From the NCBI RefSeq assembly GCF_964204645.1, contig NC_134033.1, positions 10,016,231-10,080,230 on the forward strand: a stretch of 64,000 nt of DNA, given 5' to 3'. Each line of letters starts with the position of its first letter. Within the stretch, counting starts at the first letter, position 1. This DNA comes from Tubulanus polymorphus. Lineage: Eukaryota > Nemertea > Palaeonemertea > Tubulaniformes > Tubulanidae. Below, one piece after another: positions 47,194 through 59,642 of the stretch. The notes beneath the pieces were generated by a model, which worked only from the letters and a program-made list of their open reading frames with translations, was not told where the DNA came from and made no database searches. The translations under genes were made by a program, and so were the position numbers.

Positions 47194-48332
47194 TATACGG
47201 TAAAAATGTCCCGGGAAAAAATGTCCCGGGAAAAAATGTCCCGGAAAAAATGTCCCAGGGAAAAAATGTCCCTGGAAAAAATGTCCCCGGAAAAATTGTC
47301 CCATTTGTAAAGTAGGAAAAAATGTCCCAGTCTATTATTAACAACTTGGTAATTCAGTGAATTCCACATCAAGCTGTCGGGTTGAGGAGTTGAGTTACTT
47401 CTTTGATCTTTAATTAATAATTATTACTTAAGAGTTATTTAGTCACGGAGCCAACCCATTTGATTTACAGTTATTAACTTCTTTGATTTTTTGGGCACTG
47501 GAGTGATAACCCCTAAGATGATTTAAGAATAATTACTGTAGAGACAAAATACTTATTCTAAGGGTACGAGTCAGTTGATTGAAATTGGTCATTTAAACTA
47601 AAGTGGCTAATTAGGAGTGGTCACTGTTGAATAATTATAACTTAAGAATTATCTAGTCGCGGAATTATCTAGTTTACAGTTATTAACTTCTTTGATTTTA
47701 TCTAATGTACTTATGTATTCCTAAATAATGTTGAAAAAAGTTAATCTTTTCTACTCTAGTTTTATAGAAAAGTGGATATGGGGGGATTTTTACCAGGGGG
47801 GGATTTTTACCTAGGGGGGATTTTTACCGGGGGGATTTTTACCTGGGGGGATTTTTACCTTGTCGGATTTTTACCGGGGGGATATTTACCGGGGGGATTT
47901 TTACCGGGGGATTTTTACCTACATTCATTTAATTTAGCAACCGTGCATTCAATTGGATTGTAAAATCTTCTTAAATTTGGCGTACCATATAATGTAAATA
48001 AACATATACCAAATTATCGTGTTCACTTGAAAATAAGGCTTATTTCTTTTTAACTAATAACCAAGTTTGTTCTGTGGTGATCTCTGAGTTGGGTTATTTC
48101 ACTAAGATATCCACTAATCGTTCCTTTTGATTATCAGGATTACCCTGAAGTTTGGTTTTGATTTTTTACTGAGTTGACACGTTCTCAATAAGCAAAATGA
48201 GTTGATGGGACATGTTTTCCTACCCTACAAATGGGACATTTTTTCCGGGGACATTTTTTCCCTGGGACATTTTTTCCTGGGACATTTTTTCCGGGGACAT
48301 TTTTTCCGGGACATTTTTACCTACATTCAGAA
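47194..48332. mobile_element. Element A with tandem-repeat inverted ends
   Basis: Inserted in the LINE between ATCTCGG (47187-47193) and ATCTCGG (48333-48339); removing it restores the ORF2 frame. Each end is an array of GGAAAAAATGTCCC-type units, about seven at the left and five to six at the right, in inverted orientation. Each array is followed inward by GTCCCATTTGTA and TAGGAAAAAATGTCCCA. Inside is a separate array of GGGGGATTTTTACC units (47775-47930) and an ~80-bp direct repeat near 47440 and 47640. There is no coding capacity. The superfamily is not recognised. Confidence 0.75.
47775..47930. repeat. ~16-bp tandem repeat (GGGGGATTTTTACC)n
   Basis: About ten units. The array ends CCTACATTCA, the same as the right end of element A (ACCTACATTCAG), so this looks like one terminus of a related element or an amplified variant end. 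Confidence 0.85.
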
Positions 48333-49886
48333 ATCTCGGGCCCTCATTTAATCACTAACTCATTCAACAAACAGTACAACAACATAGGGCCAAATCTTGC
48401 CAGAAAATTACCTACTCCAACGCAGTCATACATTGACTATCTAAATCGTACATTTAGGCACAATACTAATTTTTTTCTCACGCCAGTCACAGAATTGGAA
48501 GTTATTCGCACGGTTAACAGTCTTAAGTCGAAACACAGTTACGGCGATGACTTGCTATCCACATTTCTGCTACAACAAATTATCTTACTAATTTCCTCCC
48601 CGCTAACTAATCTTATAAACCAATCATTTAAATTAGGTATATTTCCAAACTCACTCAAAATATCAAAAATAATTCCACTTCACAAAACAGGGGATAAATC
48701 GAGCTTAGAAAACTATAGACCAATATCTTTATCATACTCTCTGTCAAAGGTTTATGAAATGCTCATGCATGATAGATTAATAAGCTACTTAGACAACAAG
48801 CTTTCCTCATCTCAATATGGTTTCCGAAAGGGCCACTCAACTGTACATGCCATTATGGAATTAACTGAGCGTATATCCACAGCTATCAACAACAAATACT
48901 GGTCAATTGGAATCTTTCTTGATCTTTCAAAAGCTTTTGACACGCTCAACCATGATATTCTTATTCATAAGCTTCAGCACTACCGTATACGAGGAACTGC
49001 TCTTAATTGGTTGTCCTCCTTTTTATCAAACAGACACCAATATGTTTCTTTTCAAACGGTTAATTCATCTGTTCTTGAGATTTCATGTGGAGTACCTCAA
49101 GGTTCTTTCCTCGGGCCATTATTATTCCTCGTTTATATCAATGACTTGTACATTTCAACACCTAACTAAGACTTAGTTCTTTTTGCAGACGACACTACAG
49201 GGTTGGCGTTATGACAGGGACATCAATTCTCTTCTAACAAAAGTTAATAAGGATTTAGACTCTCTTCACAATTGGTAACTTGCTAACATACTATCTCTCA
49301 ACATGAAAAAAAACAAATTTATCCTATTCCACTCTAGTCAACGTAAGCCTTTCATTAGTAATGCATTGAGAAATCCCCTAAAACTCTTTATTAAAGGTAA
49401 AGAGATAAGTAGAGTAGACCACATTAATTTTTTAGGCATTATTTTACAAGAAAACCTGAACTGGAAACCCCACATAGAAAAAATTCACAAACGAATTTCA
49501 CAAGGCCTGGGTATCATCTATAAATGCAGTCAAATTCTAAATCAAAATCACCTCATCCTAATCTACAGTGCACTTGTCCTTCCTCACTTAAACTATGGTA
49601 TATTATCATGGGGTCACTCACCACACACGCATAAATGTCTTTTACTTCAAAAACAAATAACTCGAATTATTACTAAGTCTAACTTTACTGCCCACTCTGA
49701 ACCACTCTTCAAACAACTTAATCTTCTCAAAATAAATGATCTCTACACACTTAAAGCCTCTCTTTTCATCTATGACACACTCAAAAACAACCCTCCAAAA
49801 TACTTCAAAAACTTTTTTACTGCAGATCTTCTCTCAACAAATTACCTAATAATTAAAAGCATTCACTTCGACCACAACTATTCTTC

Positions 49887-50210
49887 GAATGTAGGTAAAA
49901 ATGTCCCAGGGAAAAAATGTCCCCGGAAAAAATGTCCCATTTGTAGGGTAGGAAAAAATGTCCCATCAACTCATTTTGATTATTGAGAACGTGTCAACTC
50001 AGGAAAAAATCAAAACCATTATTTCATGAGAGAAACTTCAGGGTAATCCTGATAATCAAAAGGAACGATTAGTGGATATCTTAGTGAAATAACCCAACTC
50101 AGAGATCACCACAGAACAAACTTGGTTATTAGTTAAAAAGAAATAAGCTTATTTAAGTGAACACGATAATTTGATATATGTATATTTACATTATATGGTA
50201 CGCCAAATTT
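49887..50210. mobile_element. Element B, truncated relative of element A
   Basis: Starts GAATGTAGGTAAAAATGTCCC-like, with three GGAAAAAATGTCCC units, then TTTGTAGGGTAGG. It continues with about 220 bp matching the inverted right part of element A (about 47960-48230). It interrupts the 3' part of the LINE ORF2. No target duplication is seen. Confidence 0.7.
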
Positions 50211-50672
50211 ACTTACAAACCCACATTTTAAAGAAACAAAATCACCGAAAGAATATCTTGCTTATATATGGGGAACATTACCAATTAGTAACGTTATCGA
50301 CCTTCCAAGTAAATCATCCGTTAAATGTATGTTAAAGACCTATCTCATCTCCACTTATAGTAACCTAACTTTTTGAACTGCTATAACTGTTATTTAAGAT
50401 TATCGAATCCCCAAACTGTATAACTATTAACCAATCACATAAAAATTACGCATCCACATTCTGCTGAGTCATATTGTTAATTATATTTGTATAATTTGTG
50501 TATATTTTTGTTACGGTACTTTGTTTGATTTTTTGAATGGGTGCTAGCGTTAAGAGGCCTTTCTGGCTTTGCTAGGCCTGTATAGATTGTATATATGTTT
50601 ACATGTTGTATTCTATTCTATGCAAATAAATCTATTGAATTGAATTGAGGTCATCGGCGTCTCTGTAATCAG

Positions 50673-51450
50673 CGGTACTCGAAAAACGCCTAATGAAATA
50701 CACCGTATGGGAAAACGCATAACGCCTAATTCCTAGAAAATGACCTAATTTCGTAATTGCACCATCTACTGAGACTCACAATCCAACTCATCAACGGAAC
50801 AGTTTGAAAATACATGTGTTTTACGCTTCACGAAACGAGACTACTACTCTAATAAACTTCATTATAGGATGATGATAGAATGTCCGCCGTGCAAGCGATC
50901 AATCACATAACGCCATAGAAGTGTAAACTGAAACAGTTTACACTTCTATGATAACGCGAAAACAAACGCCGCGGTTATAAACCGGCTTTCTTGAATTTTG
51001 AAACCGGAATGCATAAATATGGTACAACCTTCGCTCGTAGGTACAACGCACACAGAGACTGATAAAATAGCCATTCTCAAAATTATCCTCCAAAAATGTT
51101 CACAACCACGCTAATCTTCCGAACCTACCGAACCAATGAGAGACTAAATAATGTCCAGCCCCTGAACTTCCTTGAACAAAAATAATAAACTATATGTTCC
51201 ATAAAATGATGTCTTTTATTATCATAATACTCTGTCTTAATATGAAATAATAACACAGATAAGCCTGCGTAACCAAAGACAGTAGAAACGAAGATGGAAC
51301 AGGCGGCGCTCCACGCACTCCGACGTGAACTATGTAGCGTTGTGTACATAGTTCACGTAGGGATTTAGGTCAATTTCTTGGATGTTACTTGAATTAGGCG
51401 TTATGCGTTTTCCGATTCGGTGTTTTTCATTAGGCGTTTTTCGAATACCG
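50673..51450. mobile_element. 778-bp MULE-like non-autonomous element, 10-bp target duplication
   Basis: CTGTAATCAG flanks it at 50663-50672 and 51451-51460. The ends are inverted copies over about 60 bp (CGGTACTCGAAAAACGCC at the left, matching the complement at the right, with AACGCATAACGCCTAATTC further in). The 10-bp duplication suggests the Mutator superfamily. Inside are two long hairpins: about 50918-50954 (CATAGAAGTGTAAACTG, 3-nt loop, complement) and about 51325-51360 (ACGTGAACTATGTA, short loop, complement). Confidence 0.82.
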
Positions 51451-51460
51451 CTGTAATCAG

Positions 51461-52115
51461 GCACGCTATACAAAAACCGAGCAACAGCTGACGCTCAAAT
51501 GTTTGTCTTGATCATCACGCGCCCTGGTTGTGAATAATGAGGAATGAAGAAGTCCCAAAAATCCAATAAGAAATTATTCTGAAAATTGATCGGATGCACC
51601 CATGAACCGATCATCTAATGGCAAATTCTTTTTTGAGGTATGCACTCCGAAAATAATCTAGAAAAAGGAAATAATAGGACGTCAAGAATTCGAAGATAAG
51701 AAATTTAAAGATGATCTAGTTCATATTTATTCATCACATTAGTTCATTTATAATCTCCCTCCCCAAGCAACATAAAGTAAATTGCGTAAACTGAGGCGCA
51801 ACGCGTAGAAATCATTGTCTTCTCCACCGCTACATTCCGTCAGATGCCGCCTGCGTAGAATAGATTGAGAATTAGAGGTTATTTGCACGAGCCATTAAAA
51901 ACTGGTTTTTCGGTGGAGATGAGGAAAGAAAAGCGACGTAGGGTAAAAAGAGAGAGAAAGAGAGAGTAGTGTGATCACGTATGTTGATAGAATTAAATTA
52001 AATTTATTGTTTTCACTTTAAGATAACAGTGAAATGAAAAATATAAATGCCGAGTTTTTGATTGAATATAATCGATACACTCACGCCTGCCCAATATAAA
52101 AAAGAAATGCACCTA
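51461..52115. other. No supported gene
   Basis: AT-rich with a short GAGA run at 51950-51966; nothing recognisable. Confidence 0.4.
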
Positions 52116-52119
52116 GTTC

Positions 52120-52440
52120 CACACTATTGAAACCAGTTCAGGGCAGAGTTCTACAATTCAGGGCACAGTTCCGCAGTTCAGGACCCAGTTCCATAGGTCT
52201 GGATCCAGTTGTAAATTTCTGCACCCAGTTCCACAGTACAAGGCCCAGTCCCACAGTTCTGGACCCAGTTCCAGAGGCCTGGATCCAGTTCTAAAATAAT
52301 GGTCACAGTACCACAGTGTTCCAGATAAAGTCTTACAGTTCAGGGATCAGTTACACAGTTCAACTAGTCCCACAGTTGTGGACTCAGTTCCAAAGTTTTG
52401 GGCCAAGTTCCACAGTCAGGATCTGCATTTAGTTTCACGG
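52120..52440 (+). repeat. ~22-bp degenerate minisatellite (CCACAGTTCTGGACCCAGTT)
   Basis: About 14 units of GGACCCAGTTCCACAGTTC-type sequence, with many substitutions. The same motif occurs as a few units at 26990-27045 and 29430-29505, and inverted at 63090-63530. Confidence 0.8.
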
Positions 52441-52907
52441 TAAGTTCTGCATTAGAATTTACCTATAGTTTTCAAATTAGCGCTTGCGTCATCTTTTTAA
52501 AATCCACAACTGTGAAACTGGATTCGTTTTGATTTTCTGGGTATTCTTAGATTAAATTAAAACTTTTACGTTCTTTGATAAGATGTCTCACAGAATGGCC
52601 GTTTTACGCATTGTTTAGAGCATAAAGACCACCAACGCGAAATAACTTATTTACTGGAGCAAAACAGCAAAAGCAAAACTATTACATTTTCGTATAAGTG
52701 AGGTTTCAAGAGGGTCAACAATATATCAAACCATTTGTCGGACGAATTCAGGTCTAAACCGCACATAACTTAGTCATACACGATATTAACATGTTATGTG
52801 TATTATGATATAAAGCATATATTATGATAACGCAATGTATGCTGTACAGATAGATATTAATTTCTGAAAATTTCACTTGTAAAAACAACGTTTACCGCAA
52901 ACAGTAT

Positions 52908-53085
<178 letters not shown>

Positions 53086-53099
53086 ATCCACTGACACGC

Positions 53100-53800
53100 T
53101 TTACACTAGCGCTTAGTTCGATGATAATGAATATAGGCCTACGTAGTTTTTATTTATTTTGTGCTCTATGTCAGTATTGAATATATCATACGCCATATGT
53201 ATCCGGTTTTTGGTTTTTGTTTTGGTATTTTCGGATTCTATTCTCTCACCACCGTTAAAACTCGTCGTGAACATAATGCATATTCGTCGTGGAAATTTGT
53301 GATAGAATGTCGTAAAAAGTGTAAAACACAAAGTAAAGATCGTGATATTTGTCACTATTCATAGACTATATCCGGCAATATACCCGGAATTCGTTACTAT
53401 TTCAGGTTGGGTTGTCTACAGGTGATCGCACGAGGTACTGCCTTATTTTAATGAGGTAGGCCTATAGGACCGACATAGTATACTTGATTACCTATAGTGT
53501 TTAAATGAATGCAGCTGGAAACATGATTGTTGAAAATTCTTATGCGACGGATTTTAATAACGGGTGATTGTTACCAAATGCTTCCTCTGATTAGTGCGGG
53601 CCGCCAATATTGTGAATTAAATTGACGCTAGGACACTTTGTAACTCCGAAGGAAACTCCGTGGCCAGAACCAGTGTTATGTATACATACGTATATGTCAT
53701 TGAGATCATATGAATCATTAGAAAAAAACTAAGGTGTTGTGATAATTTTGAATACGTTCATGTTACTGGCGAAATGAATAACGACGTCAGAGGAGACGGT
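53100..53800. other. No supported gene
   Basis: An ORF at 53161-53364 has a hydrophobic start (YPVFGFCFGIFGFY) but no family match or splice support. Confidence 0.35.
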
Positions 53801-54194
53801 TCGACTTTCCTATCGCTTGGTATTTCTCCCCTCCGGCGCCTCCGACGAGATTTCCGTCCGATTGATCTTTGTATTTTACGTGCACGTGCGCGGCGGGAAA
53901 AACCGGCTGCCTGCCTGGCTGCTGTAGGTTATAATGTATAATCCCGTTCGATCGACCGATCTGTGTAAACTAGGAGGAATACGTACACACCGCCGCCGCC
54001 ACCGCCGGTACCGAGGAGCAATAGACAATAAAATGATGCAATACGGCTACAGAAGTAGAGCTATTTTCTACAGCGTTTTCTCACATCAAAAACTACCGTT
54101 TTTCGAGGCGTTACTAGTACCATGGATAGAGATACCGTTTCTAGGATTTCTAGTCGTCGTTCTCGGTCGGAGCTGGCAGACATCTTGCTCGTTC
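53800..54194 (+). promoter_or_regulatory. CpG-richer upstream region and 5' UTR of the ~860-residue gene
   Basis: GC and CpG content rise clearly here compared with both sides (for example TGCACGTGCGCGGCGGG). The frame of exon 1 is open back to an ATG at 53934, so a longer protein or an upstream-extended start is possible. No TATA box is evident. Confidence 0.4.
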
Positions 54195-57100
54195 ATGGTC
54201 GACGGCCCTAAACGCAGACGCGACGCCGTCAGGTCAAGGTCACCGTCGAAAGATGAAAGTGTTACTGCGAGAAAAAAGCAACAGGTAGGAGGAATTCTGT
54301 TTGTGGTAGCTGTATAGATATGTAGTATTTAGACAAGACGAATTCCATCACGGAATGAAAAACAAAGATAGCCGTCATTCTTGTTACCCATAATGTATTC
54401 AAGATAGAAAATCAAAGGTTACATACAGCCCGATGAGCCAAGCTACGACGTATAATTTCCTAACCCATTCCGATTGCTTATAGCTAGCGATATCGACGAC
54501 CACTATTGACCCCAATTCTGACAGAATAGAAATACAAGCCACCGCCACATCATTACTATATAAGATACACTACAGCGAAACCCATAAAAACATAGTTAAT
54601 TTTGGATCTATATCTAATATGAAAAGCCATATTTAACCATATAGTGACAACGTCTCAGCGCTAGAAAAGGAATCTATTCAAGGAATCTGTTGTGAAGAAA
54701 TCAAAAGAAACTTGTTCTATGGTTTTCTCCTTCTTAAAGGCGTAGGAAATATTAGGAAGTAAAAAGTGTTGAAAATCTGGGTCATTCCACCAACAAGTCA
54801 CTTTTTTGTAAAGTTCTATGTCCACGTTTTCATTGTAACGGAAACTGACAAATACTGCAAAGTTTTGTCGCAGACAGAATCGAGGAAATTGCTCCTTCTC
54901 TGGGTGCAGAGTACGCAACAACGAGAGGCAGGAGGACTACACGGGGTAACTGTGACAACACCTCGGGCATCATTTCCTTCACAACAAGCAAATCATCAAA
55001 TACAAAAATTCTCAGGTCCAATAAATTAAAGCAGGTAGAAAATAATTTCATCAATGATGAATGTTACATTTGTTCAGTTTTTGTATAGTATTTTATGACA
55101 TGCGGTTTTGAATTTCAAAAAACTCTCGTATCATCTACGTTCGTTTCCTTAGACATTTTGGGCACTTGTTGATGATTCTGTATAAAAAATCGTTTAATGA
55201 AAATCAGTGACAAATAAAACGCAGGAATCATTGTTCTGGGTTACCCGCACGCAAAATACTCGTGGGTAAAGTGAGGAAAGACTTGTTCATAGTAAATGAA
55301 AAAAGAATTGTATTTGTCACTCCATCTATCTAGTCATGGTCGCCTGCCAACTCGTTGTACTATACGCATGTATTGTATATGTGTTTTATTAATTGTACGT
55401 GGTAGCCCGCTAACACAGTTTACCATGTGTCACCCGAGCATTAAATATGTGAACAGCCTTTAATGTATTTATACAGTGACAGTTATGAAACTGAACTGTA
55501 TTCACTATTCTGAAGTCTATGAAAATCGCATAGAATGAGATCCATTAGCAATATAGTTTAAAGATTTAAAACAGTTTTCCTGACTGATAAAATCTCATCT
55601 TTAATTTTGGCTTCGGTATCGGTTATAGGGCGTTCAACTATCTATATTATTGCGACTTTGTCAAATGATGTACCCTGTAAATCGTGGTGTGAAAAGTGTC
55701 TAAATTCATGCCCTAGTGGCCCATATCCTGTCTTATCTGACCTCGTTACCAACCCATACTCACAACCCATACTTACAGAACACTCCACTCTCACACATAC
55801 ATACTAATTTTTTCTTAGTCTCATCTACGAGCAATTTTTGCTCGTAGGTCTCATCGAGGTCAATTCAGTAGTCTTGAAGACAAATTCTAATCTTGTCGAA
55901 ATCTAGCCAATCAAAAGAGCCATCTTGGTCTGTGTTGGTGAAGTCTGCCATATATCAAAAACATGTAATATTTTCATTATGAACATAAATTATCTATGAT
56001 ATTCATAAAAATAGTACTAAAATCGATATATAAAATCACCATTAAAAAATTTATCGTATCTACGTATTACATATGTTGATATTCAAAATATATCAGGAAT
56101 CGATATTTTTATAGTATTATATATAGCATATTTTATTAAGAGCGCAGCTGATCTTTTATTGAATCGATATTTACACTATTTCAAGTGTTTCCTACAACTC
56201 CACTATTCTATACATTTTTTACATGTATTACAGATTGAGTTGAATTGAAAAGGATTTTCTCGCCTGATATTTGAGATACTCGCCTGGTTTTTAATCACGT
56301 GTGGTTTTGGATCAGTAAGCATAAAGACAGTACTTAGAAGATTAACCAGATTCATATGAAGAGCGAGCTTTTGTTTGGATTTAATAATATGAGAAAATGA
56401 ATTGTTACAAAGATAAGATGAAAATAGCTCATTCTGCTGGCTCTACCTAAGTAATGTCGGAACTGTTCAATTCAGGGATAACCGTTCAACTTTGATGTGT
56501 CTGAATCTATGAATTAGGTATACCATGGACGTATAACTACGTCCATGGGTATACACACCATCCTCTCAACCCGTACATCGCTCGGGCAAGTTTCCGTAGT
56601 CTAAATAAGATAAACCAACTCTCATATCGCTCTCCAATTCGGTTAACTTAGTAGTGACTTGAGTAGGGTTGACTGTTATAAAAATGTATCTGTCTCATAA
56701 ATGGAATCAGTAATAACCCCGTGACAAGGCCACCGTGATGATTAGTACAATTACTACGAGTTCACTAGCCTCTCTCCCTCTCTCTCCCTCTCTAATCTCT
56801 CCCCCATCTCTCTCTCTCCTGTGAAGTTTGAGAGAGCATATGGCATAGAGAACCTTTCAAATTTATCGGATATCAAACTGCGTGCGTCTAGTCTAAAGTA
56901 GACACGGCATAGAACCCGGATTGAGGTCAACAACGGTCCTCGTGATGTCATCTACTGCTGCTGTCGACAATTCGACTATATACATACATATTAATATGTT
57001 TTTGCGATGACTAATAACGCGATAACTGTGATAACTAGATGAGCAATGTTTCTTTCGAATATCTATATCATATTCAGTTCACGGTTTAGTTCCACAATAT

Positions 57101-59642
57101 ACAAAAAGTTAGAATTAATGAAATTTAATAAATTTTCATTTTTTTTCAGAGAACGCGGAAGCGGGCCTGGTGGGCTTGCTGGTACAGTTTGTTGTGGGGA
57201 TGGACGCAGTTCATCAAACCGCTATTCAATTACACTCCGAAAGACGATAACCAACCGGAAACAAGTGATATATCGAAACGTAAAAAACGTCGACGCAACC
57301 GGAAATCATTGCTCGGCTTTGACCTTGTCGATGCGGTTGAAATAGTACCAAGTTACGTGGTTCGCGGAAACGAAATTAGTGGCGAAATTCGGACTTTGAA
57401 CATTAAAAATGTTACAAATGCTGAAAGTTTGGCTGAGCTACCGGGTCGAATCTCACCGGAGCTGTCCTTACCGGGACAGTCTCAATGGGTTCACAGACCG
57501 TCAGAGCTGTCCGCACGGGTGCAGTCTCCACGGGTTCACTCCCCATCGGAGCCGTCTCCACCGGTGCGTTCTGCGAAGGAGTCGAAAGTCGATATCAAAA
57601 CAGTCGATCGTTTAATCGAAGTTTCGAGCGATTTATTGAAACATCGTCGGTTTATAGATGGCACTCATGTCGCACAAACGGAATTGAAATACGATGACGT
57701 CATAAAAGAAAATAGGTCATCGAGTAAAAGCGATGTTGATGACGTGTCCGCTGAAACGACGACCTCAACTCAATTCCATTCAATTAGCGCTGCAAAAATC
57801 GGTAAAACCGTCACGACTTCACCGAGACTTCCGGTTCCACTCCCTAGACAACCGAAATCAAATACCGCGATGACGTCAGCACATCCATCAACCACCAACA
57901 ACAGCGGCGGGAAAAAGAAAAAAACTAAAAAGAAGAAATCTGTTTCTGAACCGTCGAGTGAAAATATAAAACCGGAAGTCACTAGCAATATAGAGAAACC
58001 GGAAATTGCATCGGATGTTCCGCCATGTTGGGATCTAGATGAGTCTCCACAGTTGAATAGTGATCTCACTCAACCGCTGTTTGTCTCTTCGTTACCGAGT
58101 GACCTTCACCCGATGACAGACGGTGGACACTCGTGTATACTGAAGAGTACGATCTCACCGCTCTACAACCGCCATATTACACTTAATGCTGCTGTATTAC
58201 TTAATCCTGCTGCTCAAACTGGGTTAAATATTAATCCTGACCAACAGCTCAATATAGAACATGCTGATAGATACCCGCGTAAAGGCCATCTCAATTACAA
58301 CCAATCAACGCATTCTACCTCAAATTCAAACGATAATTCCCGACTTCAGAAGTTCGTCTCTGAATCGGGGAATGGCTTGAGGTCAATTCCGACCCTGGAT
58401 ATCGACGCCAATTGGAAGGATGACGTCATGAGGGGAATTAGTGACGTATCACCACCTATCGTCGACTATGCGAAGATAGTTGTCGATTCGGCGGAGCCGC
58501 TTCCTAAGCGGTCTACTCCTACCGGCGGTAAAATTAGTCTAGTTTCGAAACTAGCTCGACTTGAGGGTGTGGATATTCGGGATAGGAGGACAATACAAAA
58601 ACCGACAACACTTGCAGATTACATGGTGCCCGAGGTATCGGACCACCGCGGTCGGGAAAAATCCCCTAGAAATAGGCGGGGTAGGAGCCTTGAGCTGGAT
58701 GGAGCAGAGAGATACCAGTGTCCAAGTGATCAGTCCAGTGTCCCAGTTGATAATAGTACTAACTCAACCTGTCAGTTACAAGATGACATAATGAATCACG
58801 ATAAAGCTGGACCTGGTAATAACTTGCCGAGTCAGGAAAGCGCTTCGTTCACTAGATCTTACAATAAACAGGTTAAAAACGAATACTTGAATGCTAAAAC
58901 GCGTGAAGTTCATGTCTCACTGATGGCGGCTGGAATTACGGCCATTCCTCAGAGAAGTCAGGATGATCACATCTTACAATCACAATCACAATCACGATTA
59001 GAATGTAAAATAGTTGATTATGTGGATGGGTCTGACGTCCACAGTAAACACAATTTCAATCACAGCGAATACAAGGCAGTTGAAAAACCTGAATGGGAAG
59101 AGTGCTCTAATCAAGACATTAAGGGGATTCGTAGTGGCGAACCGAGTTCAAAAAACATTCCGGAATTTGAATTAGCTCAAGCTGTCAGCGGTACAAATAA
59201 CACGATAGAGAAATATAGGGCAAATACAGCAGAGAATATAGACAATATACAACAACCCGGACGTGATAGGGACATTCAGGATGATACGAGTTTAGCAGGC
59301 CCTATACACAGGACTGGTAGCGTGTCTAGGGATGTATTCAGTCCAGCTCGTGCCCAGGGATCTCACGAACGTAACTTTTGGACAATAGGAGCGAGTCGTG
59401 TCCATCAGACACCGTCACCCCGGGCGGTAGTACGACTCGGAGAACAAGCCAAGGATACTCGGCATAAGGGTAAAAATGACGCTCCTTCTACTGTGGATAA
59501 TGTGACCTGTCGCAACACGGCAACCTGGGCAAATTGGAAAACGAGAATTAACAAGTCGGTGAAGGGAGTTCAAGTAGAACAAGAGCCTAAACGAGGTAGG
59601 TGTAGAAATCTATTCAAACATTCCGTGGACTGTCAAGTGTAA
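54195..59642 (+). CDS. Unknown ~860-residue Ser/Pro-rich protein (two exons)
   Basis: Exon 1 is 54195-54284 (start MVDGPKRRRDAV, donor GTAGGA). Exon 2 is 57150-59642 (acceptor TTTTTTTTCAG), joined in phase 0. After a basic N-terminus (about 1-35) comes an aromatic stretch KRAWWACWYSLLWGWTQF, which could be a short membrane or membrane-associated segment. A basic patch (KRKKRRRNRKS), Ser/Pro repeats around residue 130-160 and a lysine run (KKKKTKKKK) follow. The remainder is polar and probably disordered, with conserved-looking islands such as PLYNRHITLNAAVLLNP and KISLVSKLARLEGVDI. It ends HSVDCQV. I recognise no domain. The 831-codon open exon 2 makes it a real gene. An earlier ATG at 53934 is possible. 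Confidence 0.75.
56517..56554. repeat. Inverted repeat sharing the half-site of 32998-33021
   Basis: ACCATGGACGTA, loop TAAC, then its complement with one extra G. The pairing extends outward through GTATA/TATAC. Confidence 0.85.
56760..56822. repeat. CT-rich simple repeat
   Basis: CCTCTCTCCCTCTCTCTCC-type run of about 60 bp. Confidence 0.9.

Larger units (their letters stand above)
46425..50374 (+). pseudogene. LINE ORF2 (endonuclease and reverse transcriptase), interrupted
   Basis: The endonuclease starts ILNWNCNGLRSKLEDL and has VVSLQETKLDS and MIICGDFNIDLL (46755 frame). The reverse transcriptase follows after the first insert: NSLKSKHSYGDD, IIPLHKTGDKSSLENYRPIS, QYGFRKGHSTVHA, LDLSKAFDTLNHDIL, CGVPQGSFLGPLLFLVYIND, then FADDTTG after a stop and frameshift near 49166. 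The C-terminal region (49303-49885, then 50211-50374) ends with YLISTYSNLTF. Frameshifts near 46760 and 49170 add to the two insertions. Confidence 0.85.
46009..50641 (+). mobile_element. CR1/L2-like LINE with 9-bp target duplication, broken by two inserts
   Basis: Flanked by GAATTGAGG at 46000-46008 and 50642-50650. The 5' part has a small ORF (46248-46418) and the 3' end carries AATAAATCTATTGAATTGAA, a CR1/L2-style tail. ORF2 is recognisable over its length but interrupted by elements at 47194-48332 and about 49887-50210. Without them the LINE would be about 3.2 kb. Confidence 0.85.
54285..57149 (+). other. Intron 1 of the ~860-residue gene
   Basis: 2.9 kb with GT...AG ends. It holds minus-strand ORFs at 54661-55054 without a recognised domain, a hairpin CGAGCAATTTTTGCTCG near 55830, the second CCATGGACGTA palindrome (56522-56549) and a CT-rich run (56760-56822). 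Confidence 0.6.

Noticed and set aside
47772-47963. Gly-rich 63-codon ORF (GGDFYLGG type)
   Set aside because: Translation of the GGGGGATTTTTACC tandem array inside element A.
57770-58069. Minus-strand 99-codon ORF with a Phe-rich stretch
   Set aside because: Antisense to the lysine-rich part of the ~860-residue gene.
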